A DNA stretch of 64,000 nucleotides from Ceratodon purpureus (lineage: Eukaryota; Streptophyta; Bryopsida; Pseudoditrichales; Ditrichaceae). The position numbers and the translations under genes are program-made. Below the pieces are notes generated by a model that made no database searches, was not told where the DNA came from, and saw only the letters and a list, made by a program, of their open reading frames with translations. The number at the start of each line of letters is the position of its first letter. Position 1 is the first letter of the stretch. The stretch spans positions 32,385,386 to 32,449,385 of the forward strand of contig CM026426.1 of NCBI GenBank assembly GCA_014871385.1, in the 5' to 3' direction. This document shows, one piece after another, positions 61,838 to 64,000 of this stretch.

Positions 61838-62080
61838 GAGTGAATTTTAAGGTTTGGATGAATTCTATGAAATCTGAATTTTAGATGAGATCTAAATTTT
61901 GGATGAGATCTGTATTTTGGTTGAGACCTAAATTTTGGATGAGATATGAATTTTGGATGGAATCTAAGTTTTGGATGAAATATGTATTTGAGATGAAATT
62001 GTAAATTAGGATGAGATCTGAATTGTGGATGAAATTGTAAATCTGGATGAAATTCAAATTTTGGATGAAAGTATGTTTTT
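61838..62080. repeat. 18-bp minisatellite, about 12 units
   Basis: Consensus TTTTGGATGAGATCTGAA, with neighbouring units differing at one to five bases. It lies just 5' of the LINE coding region (minus strand), so it may be the LINE's own promoter repeats. Confidence 0.8.
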
Positions 62081-62164
62081 TAATGTAGATAGTAATTTGG
62101 TAGTACAGACAAACTACGATAAGTGTTAACGGTTGGGAGCATACTTTTTGTTAACAATTGAGGA

Positions 62165-62285
62165 ATAGTAACACTTATCTTTTACTTTATGAACATACCT
62201 TTTACTTTATGGACTTATCTTTTACTTTATCTTTTACTTTATGAACTTAAAATATATGATCTTTTACTTTATGATCTTAAAAATA
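62165..62285. repeat. Short tandem TCTTTTACTTTATGAAC repeats
   Basis: CTTTTACTTTATG occurs four times, with one further shortened copy, in about 110 bp, with irregular spacing (16-30 bp). Followed by AT-rich sequence to 62740 without a gene. Confidence 0.7.
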
Positions 62286-62743
62286 CATGTACCAATCTAT
62301 TTGTTTCTAAAATGAAACTAGAAACTGTTGCTTGACCTCAAAGTTATCTCTTTTCAAACTATGGTTCTTACAAAAGTCATTTTTTAGAAAGTTATCATTT
62401 ATCGAGGTAAAATTAACAAAGTCGGGAGGACAACATTACATAACATTTAACACATAACACCTACTAGTCTTAATTTTAAGGGAGCGGAAATCTCCATGAC
62501 ACATATAGAGTTTTAAAACTTATCAAGGTAACAGTTATGGAGGTTCGACTGTATATTGTATTTCTACAAGTATAAAGTATAGTAATTATATTTGTATTCC
62601 AAAAAGTTTTTAAAACATTATAAAGTACTATTTCTATTACAGGAAAAACTCCATATTTACCCTAGTATATTCTATATGTATAATACTATATCTAAAAAAT
62701 ACATAGTATTGTAGTAAATATTTTTTACCTCGGCAGTTTGTGG

Positions 62744-63825
62744 TTAATCCACATTTGACTCGTCTTGTAGTAAAAGTCCTCTAGTAAATTGTTGCATTCT
62801 GATAAGTGCCAAAGTCAAAGTTGATTGAATATCCAACACTTGCTTCTTCAATCTCTCATTAATATCATCAACGTAAACATGTGCCTCCTTGATGATGTCT
62901 TCCTTCAATTCTTTCATCTCCTTTTGTAACTCTACCTTTAATTTCTTCTTACCTTCTTCAATGGCATCCTTCATAATGGTAAAAACTTCTCCCTTGGTTG
63001 CACTCCCTTGTCCTTGTGTTTGGTTTTGCAAAGCTTCCATAGTATTGACCAAACACACATTAGTGTCATCAAAATTAAACCTTGCTAGCATTTCCTTGGA
63101 AGGTTTTTCACTCCCCTCAATACTTCTGCGATAGCGAGTGAATTCAACATGGTAAGAACCAATTTTTTCTTCCTTACCTAGGAATTTTCTATAGACAAAG
63201 GGGTTAAGGCACTCCACATTGGCACTACCATTGTGCGTTGATCTATCGTGTCTATGAAACCAAATAGAGATAACATTGCTAGCCTCCATAAATTTATAAA
63301 TTGCAATGCTAGTAACATCTACATGCATTAAAATAGGGAGATTGTAGAGAGTGAGGGTGAGTGCCTCCTTCCTTGCCTTTTGGTCTTGAGTAAGGAAAGG
63401 GCCCTTCTTTCCTTGCCCTTCTAGAAATAGGTGATGGGTTGTTACTTGATGACTTGATATTATTAGCCTAGACGGGAGAGGGAGCAACAATGTATGCATG
63501 GTTACTACAGACGCTCTTTTGTATCTCTACAATTACAAAATCATGCCCCTTTCTAAAGCTAATCTCAAGCACATCAAGGAAAATATATGATGTCATTCTA
63601 ATCAAGGTTTCACTAGTTATCCAGATGGAGAGATTGATGTGTCTAGAAAATGAGTGGTATGATTTACATACCTTGCCAATTGTTCCCACGCTTGGATGAG
63701 GCTCAAGATTGAAGATAAAGGGTCTTACACCTTTAAGGAGAGCAACTCCATCAACTTCGGGATGAAGGAGATACAGCTTAATACTCCCGGCATACACCTT
63801 TTTCACCACCTCTATTGATACTCAT
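62744..63825 (-). CDS. Unrecognised gag-like protein with C-terminal coiled coil, frame change near 63480
   Basis: Frame 1 (about 63825-63468) opens after a stop, without a clear ATG, and contains YAGSIKLYLLHPEVDGVALL and FRKGHDFVIVEI. It overlaps frame 2 (63499-62744), which reads on with GQGKKGPFLTQDQKARKEAL, YNLPILMHVDVT, GSYHVEFTRYRRS and a long Glu/Lys coiled coil (EEGKKKLKVELQKEMKEL) to TAG at 62744. A missing intron or a one-base change near 63480 would join them. The plan (globular, then coiled coil) recalls retroelement gag proteins, but I do not recognise a family. The gene may begin beyond 63825. Confidence 0.4.
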
Positions 63826-64000
63826 GCACAAAACTGAAATTGGCTCAAGATTCTGCCTAAAAGAATTTTCATAGTACTCATCCTATCCTTGACAAGTTGC
63901 TTCACATGGTTATGGAAAAGGAGGGTGTTAGGGAGTTGGAAGTGAATAGCTACATGGAAATCAAGTGACAAATGAGAAAAAGGATCAATCTCAATTTCAA

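Overview
The window is nuclear DNA of a plant (streptophyte). Two gene types point to this: an SGS3-type XS-domain gene with plant-style GT..AG introns at 47.4-50.6 kb, and a SET domain of the plant SUVR/SU(VAR)3-9 kind. CACTA (En/Spm) remains fit the same assignment. I cannot name the species. A LINE carrying two endonucleases, and the large unfamiliar DDE elements, suggest an alga-side or seedless lineage rather than a well-studied seed plant, but that is inference.

Layout. (1) 3.8-8.1 kb (-): a three-exon transposase gene with a DDE/D core, interrupted by one stop, with a coiled-coil accessory gene behind it at 8.9-9.9 kb (-). (2) 12754-27198: a 14,445-bp element bounded by near-perfect terminal inverted repeats and a TGGT target duplication. 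It carries a second member of the same transposase family (21.1-24.9 kb, -) and, facing it, a long multi-exon gene (15.4-20.7 kb, +). That gene runs from a globular/coiled-coil/acidic part into a SUVR-type SET histone-methyltransferase domain. It sits in a G/T-rich sequence that resumes on the far side. (3) 28.9-42 kb: a decayed CACTA-like element with a divergent TnpA-like gene (-), a TNP2-like gene (+) and another globular/coiled-coil gene (+). (4) 44.6-52 kb: the one clearly intact host gene, SGS3-like, lying between two direct 187-bp TATA-containing repeats. (5) 54.4-61.7 kb (-): a decayed LINE with AP endonuclease, reverse transcriptase, RNase H, a CCHC finger and a PD-(D/E)xK-like nuclease, the Dualen-type arrangement. 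(6) 62.7-63.8 kb (-): an unrecognised gag-like or coiled-coil reading frame.

Most element genes are broken by stops and small shifts. Many stops are TGA where CGA, or TAG/TAA where CAG/CAA, would restore an expected frame. That is what C-to-T decay of methylated, silenced DNA would give. The SGS3 gene has none.

The most interesting object is the 14.4-kb element. A DNA transposon appears to carry, and possibly to have fused to its own accessory protein, a heterochromatin-type histone methyltransferase, while its transposase ends in a BAH-like segment.
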